Positions 50,299 to 59,700 of a stretch of DNA of 64,000 bases are shown here, piece after piece. The stretch is from the NCBI RefSeq assembly GCF_000014045.1, contig NC_008209.1, forward strand, positions 3,185,001-3,249,000, given 5' to 3'. This DNA comes from Roseobacter denitrificans OCh 114. Lineage in GTDB: Bacteria > Pseudomonadota > Alphaproteobacteria > Rhodobacterales > Rhodobacteraceae. How positions within the stretch are numbered: position 1 is the stretch's first letter; each line of letters begins with the position of its first letter. Made by a program: the position numbers and the translations under genes. The notes under the pieces are model-generated. The model saw only the letters and a list, made by a program, of their open reading frames with translations. It made no database searches and was not told where the DNA came from.

Positions 50299-51372
50299 TC
50301 AGGCCATACCGCCCTTGATGAGCCCGTCCGCGATACGCGCATAGGCCTGCGCCATGGCACTTTGACCCACCGCGATCGGCGTCCCGCCATCCCCGGCCAG
50401 ACGGGTTTCAAGATCAATCGGCAGCGTCCCCAGCAAGGGCACGCCCAGTTTATCCGCTTCGGCGGCCACCCCGCCTTGCCCGAAAATCTGATGCTCTGAT
50501 CCGCAATCGGGGCAGACGAACATCGACATGTTCTCGATCAGCCCCAGCACGGGTGTCTTGAGCGTCGCAAACATATCCAATGCCTTGCGCGCGTCGATCA
50601 GCGCCACATCCTGCGGAGTCGAAACCACGATCGCGCCGGTCAGTTCCGATTTTGTGCACAGCGTCAATTGCACATCCCCCGTACCGGGCGGCAGATCAAC
50701 CAGCAGCACGTCAAGCTCGCCCCATTCAACCTGCCCCAGCATCTGCTGCAATGCGCCCATCAACATCGGTCCGCGCCACACCACCGCCTTGCCTTCTTCC
50801 ATCATGAAGCCGATGGACATCATCGTCACCCCATGTGCACGCAGGGGAATGATGGTTTTGCCATCCGGGCTGGCGGGGCGTTTGTTGACCCCCATCATGC
50901 GCGGCTGGCTGGGCCCATAGATATCCGCATCCAGCAATCCGACCCTGCGCCCGGCCTTGGCCAGAGCCACCGCAAGGTTCGAGGACACCGTTGATTTCCC
51001 GACACCGCCCTTGCCCGACCCGATCGCCAGAATGTGCTGCACGCCGCTGGGTTTGGTGGGCCCCGCTTGCGGCTTGGGGTGGCCCCCAATCTTGAGGCTT
51101 GGCGCTGCCGGTTTTGCCTGCGCGGGGCCATGCGCCGTCAGCGCAACGGACGCCGATTGCACGCCGGGCAGTTCGCGAACCGCCTTTTCTGCCGCATCGC
51201 GCAGAGGCCCCATCTGACGGGCAACCTCGGGGCTTGGCGCCTCGATCACAAAGCGCACATTGCCGCTGTCAATCGCCATCGCACGAATCAAATCATGCGC
51301 AATCAGGCTACGCCCGTCCGGCAGCGTGATGCGATCCAGCGCGGCTTCGATTTCAGCTTTTGTGATAGACAT
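50299..51372 (-). CDS. apbC: Iron-sulfur cluster carrier protein Mrp/ApbC
   Basis: A 357-aa Mrp/NBP35-type P-loop ATPase that carries Fe-S clusters to target proteins. The N-terminal DUF59-like domain (1-80) is followed by an Ala/Pro linker and the ATPase domain with the deviant Walker [12 protein letters not shown] at 118-128 and the cluster-binding CPDC pair in [18 protein letters not shown] precedes the ATG. It ends 650 bp before mraZ on the same strand. Confidence 0.95.
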   Translation of the reverse strand: MSITKAEIEAALDRITLPDGRSLIAHDLIRAMAIDSGNVRFVIEAPSPEVARQMGPLRDAAEKAVRELPGVQSASVALTAHGPAQAKPAAPSLKIGGHPKPQAGPTKPSGVQHILAIGSGKGGVGKSTVSSNLAVALAKAGRRVGLLDADIYGPSQPRMMGVNKRPASPDGKTIIPLRAHGVTMMSIGFMMEEGKAVVWRGPMLMGALQQMLGQVEWGELDVLLVDLPPGTGDVQLTLCTKSELTGAIVVSTPQDVALIDARKALDMFATLKTPVLGLIENMSMFVCPDCGSEHQIFGQGGVAAEADKLGVPLLGTLPIDLETRLAGDGGTPIAVGQSAMAQAYARIADGLIKGGMA

Positions 51373-51525
51373 GCCTGATTTCCCCTCATCTTAGCCACTC
51401 CATATAGCAACAGAAAACCGAAGTACCACCGGCAGCATCCAATTGCCTGAAACTTCGGCGGGATGCACAGAATTCGCTCTTTTGGCCTATGCAAATGCTG
51501 CATAGCAGAAATGTTTGCATCAGCT

Positions 51526-51556
51526 ATTGTGCAAGCGCAGCATTATCCTAAGTATG
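51526..51556 (+). promoter_or_regulatory. RpoH-like promoter of the DUF1127/CcsR locus
   Basis: ATTG, 17 bases, CCTAAGTATG. The alphaproteobacterial RpoH consensus is CTTG, 17-18 bases, CYTATNTNNG, so the -10 matches at nearly all fixed positions. A start site near 51563 would give a leader of about 28 nt. Confidence 0.6.
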
Positions 51557-51590
51557 AGTGCAAGTGATGAGCGGTTGAGAGCAAGAGTAA

Positions 51591-51827
51591 ATGACGTATT
51601 ACAATCACATCAAATCACCGAGCGCGTTCGAACGGCTGCTGGCGTGGGGTGCGCATGGATTGCAGCAGGCAGCCGTCGCGCATGCACGGTACAGAATTTA
51701 CCGAAGCTCGCTGAGCGAATTGCGCGCGTTGAGCGATCGCGAACTCGAAGACCTTGGCATGAGCCGTTACGTGCTGAAGGACATTGCGATGCAGACGGCA
51801 ATTGAACAAACAGCTCGCGTGAGCTGA
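51591..51827 (+). CDS. DUF1127 domain protein, CcaF1-like RNA-binding candidate
   Basis: 78 aa, basic. The C-terminal DUF1127 block reads YRSSLSELRALSDRELEDLG and continues MSRYVLKDIA. In Rhodobacter sphaeroides a DUF1127 gene of this kind (ccaF1) is co-transcribed with downstream CcsR RNAs under RpoHI/RpoHII control, and the protein binds and helps mature RNA. Here four CcsR-like hairpins follow directly, which supports the same arrangement. ATG at 51591 follows GAGCAAGAG. Confidence 0.85.
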   Translation: MTYYNHIKSPSAFERLLAWGAHGLQQAAVAHARYRIYRSSLSELRALSDRELEDLGMSRYVLKDIAMQTAIEQTARVS

Positions 51828-51835
51828 CTGACGTT

Positions 51836-51864
51836 CGGGCATCCTCTCCTCCCTGAGACGCCCG
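51836..51864 (+). ncRNA. CcsR/cuckoo-like RNA hairpin 1
   Basis: Stem CGGGC.TC with GA.GCCCG around a loop holding CTCTCCTCCC. It is the least regular of four hairpins, starting 9 bases after the DUF1127 stop. Confidence 0.65.
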
Positions 51865-51872
51865 CATGTTGG

Positions 51873-51908
51873 CGGCGGCATCTATCCTCCTCCCAGATGC
51901 CGCCGTTT
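51873..51908 (+). ncRNA. CcsR/cuckoo-like RNA hairpin 2
   Basis: A perfect 11-bp stem CGGCGGCATCT/AGATGCCGCCG with loop ATCCTCCTCCC and a short TTT tail. The loop carries the CCUCCUCCC anti-Shine-Dalgarno motif of alphaproteobacterial cuckoo RNAs. Confidence 0.85.
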
Positions 51909-51961
51909 ACAAACAAGACCACAGGCCCGCAGGCGGCGGATACGTTTGTGGGCAACCGGAT

Positions 51962-51995
51962 CAGGTCAACCCCTCCTCCTCCCTGGGTTGATCTG
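51962..51995 (+). ncRNA. CcsR/cuckoo-like RNA hairpin 3
   Basis: An 11-bp stem CAGGTCAACCC/GGGTTGATCTG (one G-T pair) with loop CTCCTCCTCCCT. The spacing from hairpin 2 is about 55 bases. Confidence 0.85.
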
Positions 51996-52003
51996 TACCA
52001 AGG

Positions 52004-52036
52004 CGGTGGCGCCTATCCTCCTCCCAGGCGCCACCG
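52004..52036 (+). ncRNA. CcsR/cuckoo-like RNA hairpin 4
   Basis: A perfect 11-bp stem CGGTGGCGCCT/AGGCGCCACCG with loop ATCCTCCTCCC, the same loop as hairpin 2 although the stem sequence differs. Confidence 0.85.
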
Positions 52037-52114
52037 TCCCTATTTCAGGAAAACGATCAACGACAGCCCGCCGCCGGGAACATCTGCAGGTGTGGCTGAG
52101 GCGTTCGGCCAAGG

Positions 52115-52816
52115 TCAGGGGCGCAGAACCAACAGCTCTTCAAACCGGGTCATATCCGCGAAGCTGCAAAAAGCGGGCGGTTTCAGGGGCACCACGGGCG
52201 CATCCCTGACAAGATCGGCATGGATTTCACTCAAAGCGCTTTCCCAAACCGGGGCTTCATCATCCGTGAGCCAGTCGATGGGATAGCCGAACGTCATATG
52301 AAACACGTAAAGATCGTGCGTGTCATGCCGATATCCAAAGGGGGCGATCAGCGCGTCCCGCCAGGCCCGTAATACTGCCTCATCCGCTTCCTGCGCCCCT
52401 TGCAGGATGAGTCCCGTTGGTGCGACCCCGGCGATGCGCACAGAAAACGCGGGCGGCGGCACGAAGCCGGCCAACCGTTCAAGTACATGCGCCGTGGCAT
52501 GGTCGATCCCTGCGTCCCGGCTGATGTCTTTTGGCCATGCATCCGCCGTGCGTCGCGTTTCGATCGCGCCCTCGAAGACCGTCATGTGCAGGCTGGCGGC
52601 GGGCGTGAACAAAAACCGTTGGGCACCGCGCAGCGCCTGCATTTTCGAGCGCGCCGCCAGTATCGCGTGATGGGTCGGGTGCGCCGTATCAAGATGGCAA
52701 ATGACGGTGTTGCCAGCTTCGGGCAGAAACGCTGTACGGCTATAGCGCTGGCCCAACCGCGCCGGATCGTTGGCGTTGTTGCGTCTGGTCATTTTCTGGA
52801 CATAAGGGTTTGGCAT
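52115..52816 (-). CDS. DUF1868-type 2H phosphoesterase-like protein
   Basis: 233 aa. Two H-x-T motifs 90-plus residues apart, SLHMTVFEG and FHMTFGYP, match the 2H phosphoesterase superfamily (RNA ligase/cyclic phosphodiesterase fold). The flanking NTVICHLD and AFCSFADMTRFEELLVL strands fit DUF1868. It may hydrolyse 2',3'-cyclic phosphates, but no substrate is shown. The ATG at 52816 is preferred over a TTG 18 bases upstream. Its end lies opposite the CcsR array. Confidence 0.75.
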   Translation of the reverse strand: MPNPYVQKMTRRNNANDPARLGQRYSRTAFLPEAGNTVICHLDTAHPTHHAILAARSKMQALRGAQRFLFTPAASLHMTVFEGAIETRRTADAWPKDISRDAGIDHATAHVLERLAGFVPPPAFSVRIAGVAPTGLILQGAQEADEAVLRAWRDALIAPFGYRHDTHDLYVFHMTFGYPIDWLTDDEAPVWESALSEIHADLVRDAPVVPLKPPAFCSFADMTRFEELLVLRP

Positions 52817-52905
52817 GCGACACGTATCTCCCAACAGGCGCTACCGCGTCAAAGGCTGTCCGACCCGCAGCTTGCGCGAATGTCCTTTCACGGCGGCGAT
52901 TTTTT

Positions 52906-55338
52906 TCAGAACGGAATATCGTCCGCTGCCGTGATGAATTTGGCTATCACCTTCTTGGTGCCAGCCTTTTCAAACGCGATCTCCAGCTTGTCGCCTTCGA
53001 TTGCGATCACGGCACCATAGCCGAATTTCTGATGGAAAACCCGTTCACCGATCACGAAACTGGACAAGGCAGAGGCGTCAATCACCGTATTGCGCGACTC
53101 GCGGGGTTGAGAAACGGGCCGGTCCTGACTGCGCGCCTGAAGCCGCCGCCAGCCGGGGGAATTATACACATTCGCTTCGGCTGCCTGATCATGCAGGGTA
53201 CTGCGGGGAGCTGCGGCCCCGTATCCGCCCCCATAAAGCCCCGGCGGGGTCAGAACTTCCACATGCTCTGGCGGCAATTCGTCGATAAACCGGGACGGCA
53301 TCATAGACTGCCAGCCCTTCATACCTTTCGAAAAGATAAGACGATTGGCTACAAACGATATTGTACATAGCTTTTTTGCACGGGTAATACCCACGTAAGC
53401 TAATCTACGTTCTTCCTCTAAACCTTTGGCAATTCGTTTTCCATTTCTAACTTCGGTGCCACCTTCATCCATTGAACGTTGCGAAGGCAACAGACCGTCC
53501 TCCCAGCCTGGTAAGAAAATTAACGGAAATTCGGTTCCCTTGGCGGCATGCAAGGTCATGAGGGTAACTTTCTCTTCGCCCGCATCTCTTTCATTGTCCA
53601 TGATCAGGCTGACATGCTCCAGAAAGCCCTGTAGGTTCTCAAAGTTCTGAAGCTGGCTTACCAGTTCCTTGAGGTTTTCCAGACGCCCCGGCGCCTCGGG
53701 TGTCTTTTCGTTTTGCCAATGGGTCGTATACCCGCTTTCGTCGAGGATGACCTCGGCAAGTTCGATGTGAGAAAACGCAAGCGCGCCCCCGCCCCCGTCG
53801 TCAATGACCGCATCCCCATCCACCTGTTTGCGCTGATGCAGCATGGTGATCCACCGGTCGATCCCCTCAACCAGTTTGCGCAATTCCGCGCCACCCTTGC
53901 CTTTGATCAACCCTTGGGCAACGGCCAAGCGCGCGCCTTCAAAGAGGGAGACGCCATTTGCGCGCGCTGTCGTCTGAATGGTCTGCTGCGCCTTGTCGCC
54001 AAGGCCGCGTTTGGGCGTGTTCACGATCCGCTCAAACGCCAGATCATTGTCCGGGCTGACAACGACGCGGAAATAGGCCATGGCATCGCGGATCTCCATC
54101 CGCTCGTAAAAGCGCGGGCCGCCGATGACGCGGTAGGGCAGACCGATGGTCAGGAATCGGTCTTCAAACGCGCGCATCTGGTGGCTCGCACGCACAAGGA
54201 TCGCCATGTCATCAAGGCTGAATTTCTCAAGCCCGCGGGTGCCGCGTTGGGCGGCTTCGATTTCATCCCCGATCCAGCGGGCCTCTTCCTCACCATCCCA
54301 ATGCCCGATCAGGCGGACTTTTTCACCCTCGGTCACGTCGGTAAAAAGGGTCTTGCCAAGACGGCCCTCATTGCCCGCGATCACGCCCGAGGCGGCGGCC
54401 AGAATATGCGGGGTGGAGCGGTAATTCTGTTCCAGTCTGACCACATGTGCGCCGGGGAAGTCTTTTTCGAAGCGCAGGATGTTGCCCACCTCCGCCCCGC
54501 GCCAGCCATAGATCGACTGGTCGTCATCGCCCACACAGCAGATGTTCTTGTGACCCGCCGCCAAAAGCCGCAGCCACAGATACTGCGCGACGTTCGTATC
54601 CTGATACTCATCCACGAGGATATAGGCGAACCAGCGCTGATACTGTTTCAGCACGTCCTCATGCGTCTGAAAGATCGTCACCATATGCAACAACAGATCG
54701 CCGAAATCGACCGCGTTCAACTCGATCAGGCGGCGCTGATACTGGGCGTAAAGCTTGACGCCCTTGTGGTTATACGCCCCCGCCTCGCTCGTCGGCACCT
54801 TTTCGGGCGTGAATGCGCTGTTTTTCCAGCCATCTATGATGCTGGCCAACTGCCGGGCAGGCCAGCGTTTGTCGTCAATGCCTTCGGCAGACACCAATTG
54901 CTTGAGCAGGCGCAACTGATCGTCCGTGTCCAGAATGGTAAAATTCGACTTCAACCCCACCAGTTCCGCATGGCGGCGCAGCAGTTTGACACAAATCGCA
55001 TGAAAGGTGCCAAGCCATGGCATCCCTTCAATCGGCTGGCCCAACATTTCGCCGACGCGGTTTTTCATTTCGCGCGCGGCCTTGTTGGTGAAAGTCACCG
55101 CCAGCACTTCGTTCGGGCGCGCGCGCCCTGTGTTGAGCAGGTGCACTATCCGCGCCGTCAGCGCCCGCGTCTTGCCCGTCCCGGCCCCCGCAAGCATCAG
55201 GACCGGTCCGTCCAATTGCTCCACTGCTTCTCGTTGCGCGGGGTTCAGCCCGTCAAGATAGGGTTGCGGGCGCGCCGCCATCGCGCGCGCGGAGAGCGAT
55301 GCGCCCTCAAAAGCGTCCATGTCATCAAAACTGCTCAT
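52906..55338 (-). CDS. uvrD: ATP-dependent DNA helicase UvrD/PcrA
   Basis: An 810-aa superfamily 1 3'-5' helicase of excision and mismatch repair. Walker A is GAGTGKT at residues 51-57, motif II is VDEYQDTN, motif III is VGDDDQSIYGWRGA, motifs V/VI are VTLMTLHAAKGTEF and EEERRLAYVGITRAKK. The C-terminal RNA-polymerase-binding Tudor-like end is KFGYGAVIAIEGDKLEIAF. The ATG at 55338 has AGGGTGGGG upstream. Upstream in-frame extension is not conserved. An AT-rich patch with unusual codons at about 53300-53610 covers motifs V and VI (see findings). Confidence 0.96.
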   Translation of the reverse strand: MSSFDDMDAFEGASLSARAMAARPQPYLDGLNPAQREAVEQLDGPVLMLAGAGTGKTRALTARIVHLLNTGRARPNEVLAVTFTNKAAREMKNRVGEMLGQPIEGMPWLGTFHAICVKLLRRHAELVGLKSNFTILDTDDQLRLLKQLVSAEGIDDKRWPARQLASIIDGWKNSAFTPEKVPTSEAGAYNHKGVKLYAQYQRRLIELNAVDFGDLLLHMVTIFQTHEDVLKQYQRWFAYILVDEYQDTNVAQYLWLRLLAAGHKNICCVGDDDQSIYGWRGAEVGNILRFEKDFPGAHVVRLEQNYRSTPHILAAASGVIAGNEGRLGKTLFTDVTEGEKVRLIGHWDGEEEARWIGDEIEAAQRGTRGLEKFSLDDMAILVRASHQMRAFEDRFLTIGLPYRVIGGPRFYERMEIRDAMAYFRVVVSPDNDLAFERIVNTPKRGLGDKAQQTIQTTARANGVSLFEGARLAVAQGLIKGKGGAELRKLVEGIDRWITMLHQRKQVDGDAVIDDGGGGALAFSHIELAEVILDESGYTTHWQNEKTPEAPGRLENLKELVSQLQNFENLQGFLEHVSLIMDNERDAGEEKVTLMTLHAAKGTEFPLIFLPGWEDGLLPSQRSMDEGGTEVRNGKRIAKGLEEERRLAYVGITRAKKLCTISFVANRLIFSKGMKGWQSMMPSRFIDELPPEHVEVLTPPGLYGGGYGAAAPRSTLHDQAAEANVYNSPGWRRLQARSQDRPVSQPRESRNTVIDASALSSFVIGERVFHQKFGYGAVIAIEGDKLEIAFEKAGTKKVIAKFITAADDIPF

Positions 55339-55443
55339 ACCCCACCCTAGCGCGCGATCGCACGGAGATAAAGAGAAGTTCACACTCTGTTCTGCAGCTT
55401 TTCCGCTCTGGACAATCCGCTGATCTGGCAGGCAAATAGGCGC

Positions 55444-56601
55444 ATGAGCCTGCACAACCGCTATCCCGCGATCGCCGATCTGCGGACCCGCGCCCGCGCC
55501 CGTATACCGAAATTCGTGTGGGAGTATCTCGATTCGGCAACCGGCACCGAGGCCACGCAGCGGCGTAACCGTACTGCATTGGACCGTATTGGCCTGCGCC
55601 CCTCGATCCTGCATGGCGAATTCGCCCCTGATCTGAGCACCGCGTTTCTCGACGTGAAACGCCCGCTGCCGTTCGGGGTCGCACCTGTGGGCATGTCCGG
55701 GCTGATGTGGCCCGATGCCGAAGGGCATCTGGCCCGCGCAGCGGCGCGCGCACAGATCCCCTATTCGCTGTCAACTGTTGCCAGCCAATCCCCCGAAGAC
55801 GTCGCACCGCATCTTGGCCCGGATGCATGGTTTCAGATGTATCCACCGCGCGATCCGGATATTCGCACCGATATGCTGGCGCGGGCGCGGGCCGCGGGTT
55901 TCGCCACCCTGGTGCTGACGGTGGATGTGCCCGTCGCCTCGCGCCGCGAGCGGCAGACCCGCTCTGGCCTGACCCAGCCGCCGCGCCTGACACCGCGCCT
56001 GTTGGCGCAGGTTGCCACAAGACCGGCGTGGGCATGGGGAATGGCACAGCGCGGCATGCCCCGCATGCGCGGGCTTGAAAAATACACCCCAAAAACCGAA
56101 AACGCCCTGTCCTCGACACAACATGCCGGATATCTGCTGCGCACCTCCCCCGACTGGGACTATGTCGCATGGCTGCGCGACGCCTGGGATGGCCCTTTCG
56201 TGGTCAAGGGCGTGCTGCGGGCCGAGGATGCAGAGCCGCTGAAAAAACGCGGTGTTGATGCGATCTGGGTCTCAAATCATGCGGGTCGCCAGTTTGATGC
56301 GGCCCCGGCCAGCATTGACGCCCTGCGCGATATCCGGGCCGCGACCGACCTGCCGCTGATCTTTGACAGCGGCATCGAAGGCGGGCTTGATATTCTGCGC
56401 GCCTATGCGTGTGGTGCGGATTTCGTCATGCTGGGCCGGGCGTTTCATTATGCGCTGGCAGCTCTCGGACCTCTTGGCGTGGATCATCTGATTGATATTC
56501 TGACCAAGGACATCGAAGCGAACATGGGCCAACTTGGCGCGCGGACGCTGCGCGCGGTGCCAGTGCCCTTTGATCTGGCCACGGACAGGCCTGCTCTGTG
56601 A
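55444..56601 (+). CDS. FMN-dependent alpha-hydroxy acid dehydrogenase (L-lactate dehydrogenase-like)
   Basis: A 385-aa TIM-barrel flavoenzyme of the glycolate oxidase/lactate dehydrogenase family. FMN and substrate residues are in PFGVAPVGMSGL, the catalytic His279 in SNHAGRQFD, and the phosphate-binding DSGIEGGLDILRA. The family's usual DSGVRRG arginine pair is EG here, a variant seen in a roseobacter subgroup, so the hydroxy acid is uncertain. It is divergent from uvrD over 105 bp. Confidence 0.85.
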   Translation: MSLHNRYPAIADLRTRARARIPKFVWEYLDSATGTEATQRRNRTALDRIGLRPSILHGEFAPDLSTAFLDVKRPLPFGVAPVGMSGLMWPDAEGHLARAAARAQIPYSLSTVASQSPEDVAPHLGPDAWFQMYPPRDPDIRTDMLARARAAGFATLVLTVDVPVASRRERQTRSGLTQPPRLTPRLLAQVATRPAWAWGMAQRGMPRMRGLEKYTPKTENALSSTQHAGYLLRTSPDWDYVAWLRDAWDGPFVVKGVLRAEDAEPLKKRGVDAIWVSNHAGRQFDAAPASIDALRDIRAATDLPLIFDSGIEGGLDILRAYACGADFVMLGRAFHYALAALGPLGVDHLIDILTKDIEANMGQLGARTLRAVPVPFDLATDRPAL

Positions 56602-56685
56602 TGGTCGGGCTGTGCGCTTGGTACTTTACTTTAGGTCGGCGAAATGCTGCACTGCGGCAGTTCGCGGGCCATCCGTTCGTACGCG

Positions 56686-56702
56686 TTTACGCCACGTGTA
56701 AA
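56686..56702. promoter_or_regulatory. Inverted repeat upstream of pyc, possible operator
   Basis: TTTAC-N7-GTAAA, 45 bases before the pyc start, in a 145-bp gap. The regulator is not identified. Confidence 0.3.
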
Positions 56703-56746
56703 TCCGCCTAGACAGTTGACGAGACCGCCAAACCCAAGAGAGTCAC

Positions 56747-59700
56747 ATGCCAGAATTCAAAAAAATCCTCATTGCCAACCGGGGCGAAATCGCGATCCGC
56801 ATCATGCGCGCAGCAAACGAGATGGGCAAGAAAACCGTCGCCGTGTTTGCCGAAGAGGATAAACTGGGCCTGCATCGTTTCAAAGCGGATGAGGCCTATC
56901 GGATTGGCGAAGGTTTGGGGCCGGTTGCTGCCTACCTCAGCATTGACGAGATCATCCGTGTGGCAAAGGAATCGGGCGCCGATGCCATTCACCCGGGCTA
57001 TGGGCTGCTCTCCGAGAACCCGGATTTTGTGGACGCCTGCGATCAGAATGGCATCGTCTTCATCGGCCCGCGTGCCGAAACAATGCGCGCGCTGGGGGAC
57101 AAGGCCTCCGCCCGCCGGGTGGCCATTGAAGCAGGTGTGCCGGTGATCCCGGCCACCGAAGTGCTGGGCGATGACATGAAGGCGATCAAGGCCGAGGCCA
57201 AGGAAATCGGCTATCCGCTGATGCTCAAGGCATCATGGGGCGGCGGGGGGCGCGGCATGCGCCCGATCCAGCAAGAGGACGAGTTGGAAGAAAAGGTCCT
57301 TGAGGGGCGGCGCGAGGCCGAAGCTGCCTTTGGCAATGGCGAGGGCTATCTGGAAAAGATGATCCTCAAGGCGCGCCATGTGGAGGTTCAGATTCTGGGC
57401 GACAAGCATGGGGACATGTATCACCTGTTTGAACGCGACTGTTCGGTCCAGCGGCGCAACCAAAAGGTCGTCGAGCGCGCGCCCGCCCCCTATCTGACGG
57501 AGGCGCAGCGTGCTGAAGTCTGCAAACTGGGCTATGATATTTGCAAACATGTGAATTACGAGTGCGCGGGCACGGTCGAATTCCTGATGGATATGGACGA
57601 TGGCAAGTTCTACTTCATCGAAGTGAACCCGCGCGTACAGGTTGAACATACCGTCACCGAAGAGGTGACCGGCATCGACATCGTGCAGGCGCAGATCCTG
57701 ATCGCAGAGGGTAAAACCATCGCCGAGGCCACGGGCAAGCCGACGCAGGCGGATGTGCAACTGAACGGCCATGCGCTGCAGACCCGGATCACCACCGAGG
57801 ACCCGCAGAATAACTTCATCCCCGACTATGGCCGCATTACTGCCTTTCGCGAGGCGACGGGCATGGGCATCCGGCTTGATGGCGGCACTGCCTATTCCGG
57901 CGGTGTGATCACGCGCTATTACGACAGCCTGCTGGTCAAGGTCACCGCCAAAGCGCAAACACCGGACGCGGCCATCGCCCGGATGGACCGTGCCCTGCGC
58001 GAATTCCGCATCCGGAGCGTGTCCACCAACATCGCCTTTGTCGAGAACCTGCTCAAACACCCGACGTTTCTGAACAATGAATATCACACCAAATTCATTG
58101 ACGAGACGCCCGACCTGTTCCAATTCTCCAAGCGGCGCGATCGTGGCACCAAAGTGCTGACCTATATCGCCGATATCACCGTGAACGGCCATCCCGAAAC
58201 CAAGGCCCATCCGCGCCCGCCGGCCCATGTCAAAGACCCCCGCCCCCCCAAGGAACGCGCGGAACCCATGATGGGCACGCGCAACCTGCTGGAACAGAAG
58301 GGCCCGCAGGCGGTTGCCGACTGGATGAAGCAACAGCGTCAGCTCTTGATCACCGACACCACCATGCGCGACGGGCACCAGTCGCTGCTGGCCACGCGGA
58401 TGCGGTCCATTGATATGATCAAGGTGGCGCCGAGCTATTCGGCCAACCTGCCGCAACTCTTTTCCGTTGAATGTTGGGGGGGCGCGACCTTCGATGTGGC
58501 CTATCGCTTCCTGCAGGAATGCCCCTGGCAGCGCCTGCGCGATTTGCGTTCCGCCATGCCGAACCTGATGACGCAGATGCTACTGCGCGCCTCAAACGGG
58601 GTGGGATATACCAATTACCCGGATAATGTGGTGCAGGAATTCGTGCGCGTCGCCGCCAAGACCGGGGTGGATGTGTTCCGCGTCTTTGACAGCCTCAACT
58701 GGGTTGAGAACATGCGCGTTGCGATGGATGCCGTGATCGAGAACGGCAAGGTCTGCGAAGGGTCCATCTGCTACACTGGCGACATCAATGACCCGGATCG
58801 GGCAAAGTATAACCTGAAATATTATGTCGACATGGGCAAGGAACTGCGCGACGCGGGGGCCCATGTGCTTGGCCTCAAGGATATGGCGGGCCTGCTCAAA
58901 CCCGCCGCCGCGCGCCAGTTGGTCCGCACCCTGAAATCCGAAGTCGGCCTGCCGATCCATTTTCACACCCATGATACCGCCGGCGTGGCCTGTGCCACAA
59001 TCCTTGCTGCCTCCGAGGCGGGTGTGGATGCGGTGGACTGCGCGATGGATGCGCTGTCGGGCAACACCTCGCAGGCGACGCTGGGCTCTGTTGTTTCGGC
59101 ACTGAAACACACCGACCGCGACACCGGGCTGGATATGTCCGCGATTCGCGAAATTTCCGATTATTGGGAAGAGGTGCGCAATCACTACGCCGCCTTTGAA
59201 ACCGGCATGCAGGCGCCCTCCTCCGAGGTTTATCTGCATGAAATGCCCGGCGGCCAGTTCACCAACCTCAAGGCGCAGGCGGCGAGCCTTGGGCTTGCGG
59301 ATCGCTGGCACGAGGTCGCACAAACCTATGCCGAGGTGAACCAGATGTTTGGCGATATCGTCAAGGTGACGCCATCCTCCAAGGTGGTGGGCGATATGGC
59401 CCTGATGATGGTATCGCAAGGGCTGAGCCGGGCCGACGTGGAAAACCCGGACACAGATGTCTCCTTCCCGGACAGTGTCGTGGATATGATGCGCGGCAAC
59501 CTCGGCCAACCGCCCGGCGGTTTTCCCGAGGCCATTGTGAAAAAGGTGCTCAAGGATGAACAACCGATCCTTGACCGCCCCGGCAAACACCTGCCCCCCG
59601 CCGATCTCGAAGCCCTGCGCGCAGAAGCCTCCAATCTGATGGAAGGCAAGCTCGTTGATGATGAGGACTTGTCGGGATATCTGATGTATCCCAAGGTGTT

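Noticed and set aside
55339..55728. N-terminal extension of uvrD by 130 residues
   Set aside because: It lies antisense to the hydroxyacid dehydrogenase gene, has no conservation, and a well-placed ribosome site supports the ATG at 55338.
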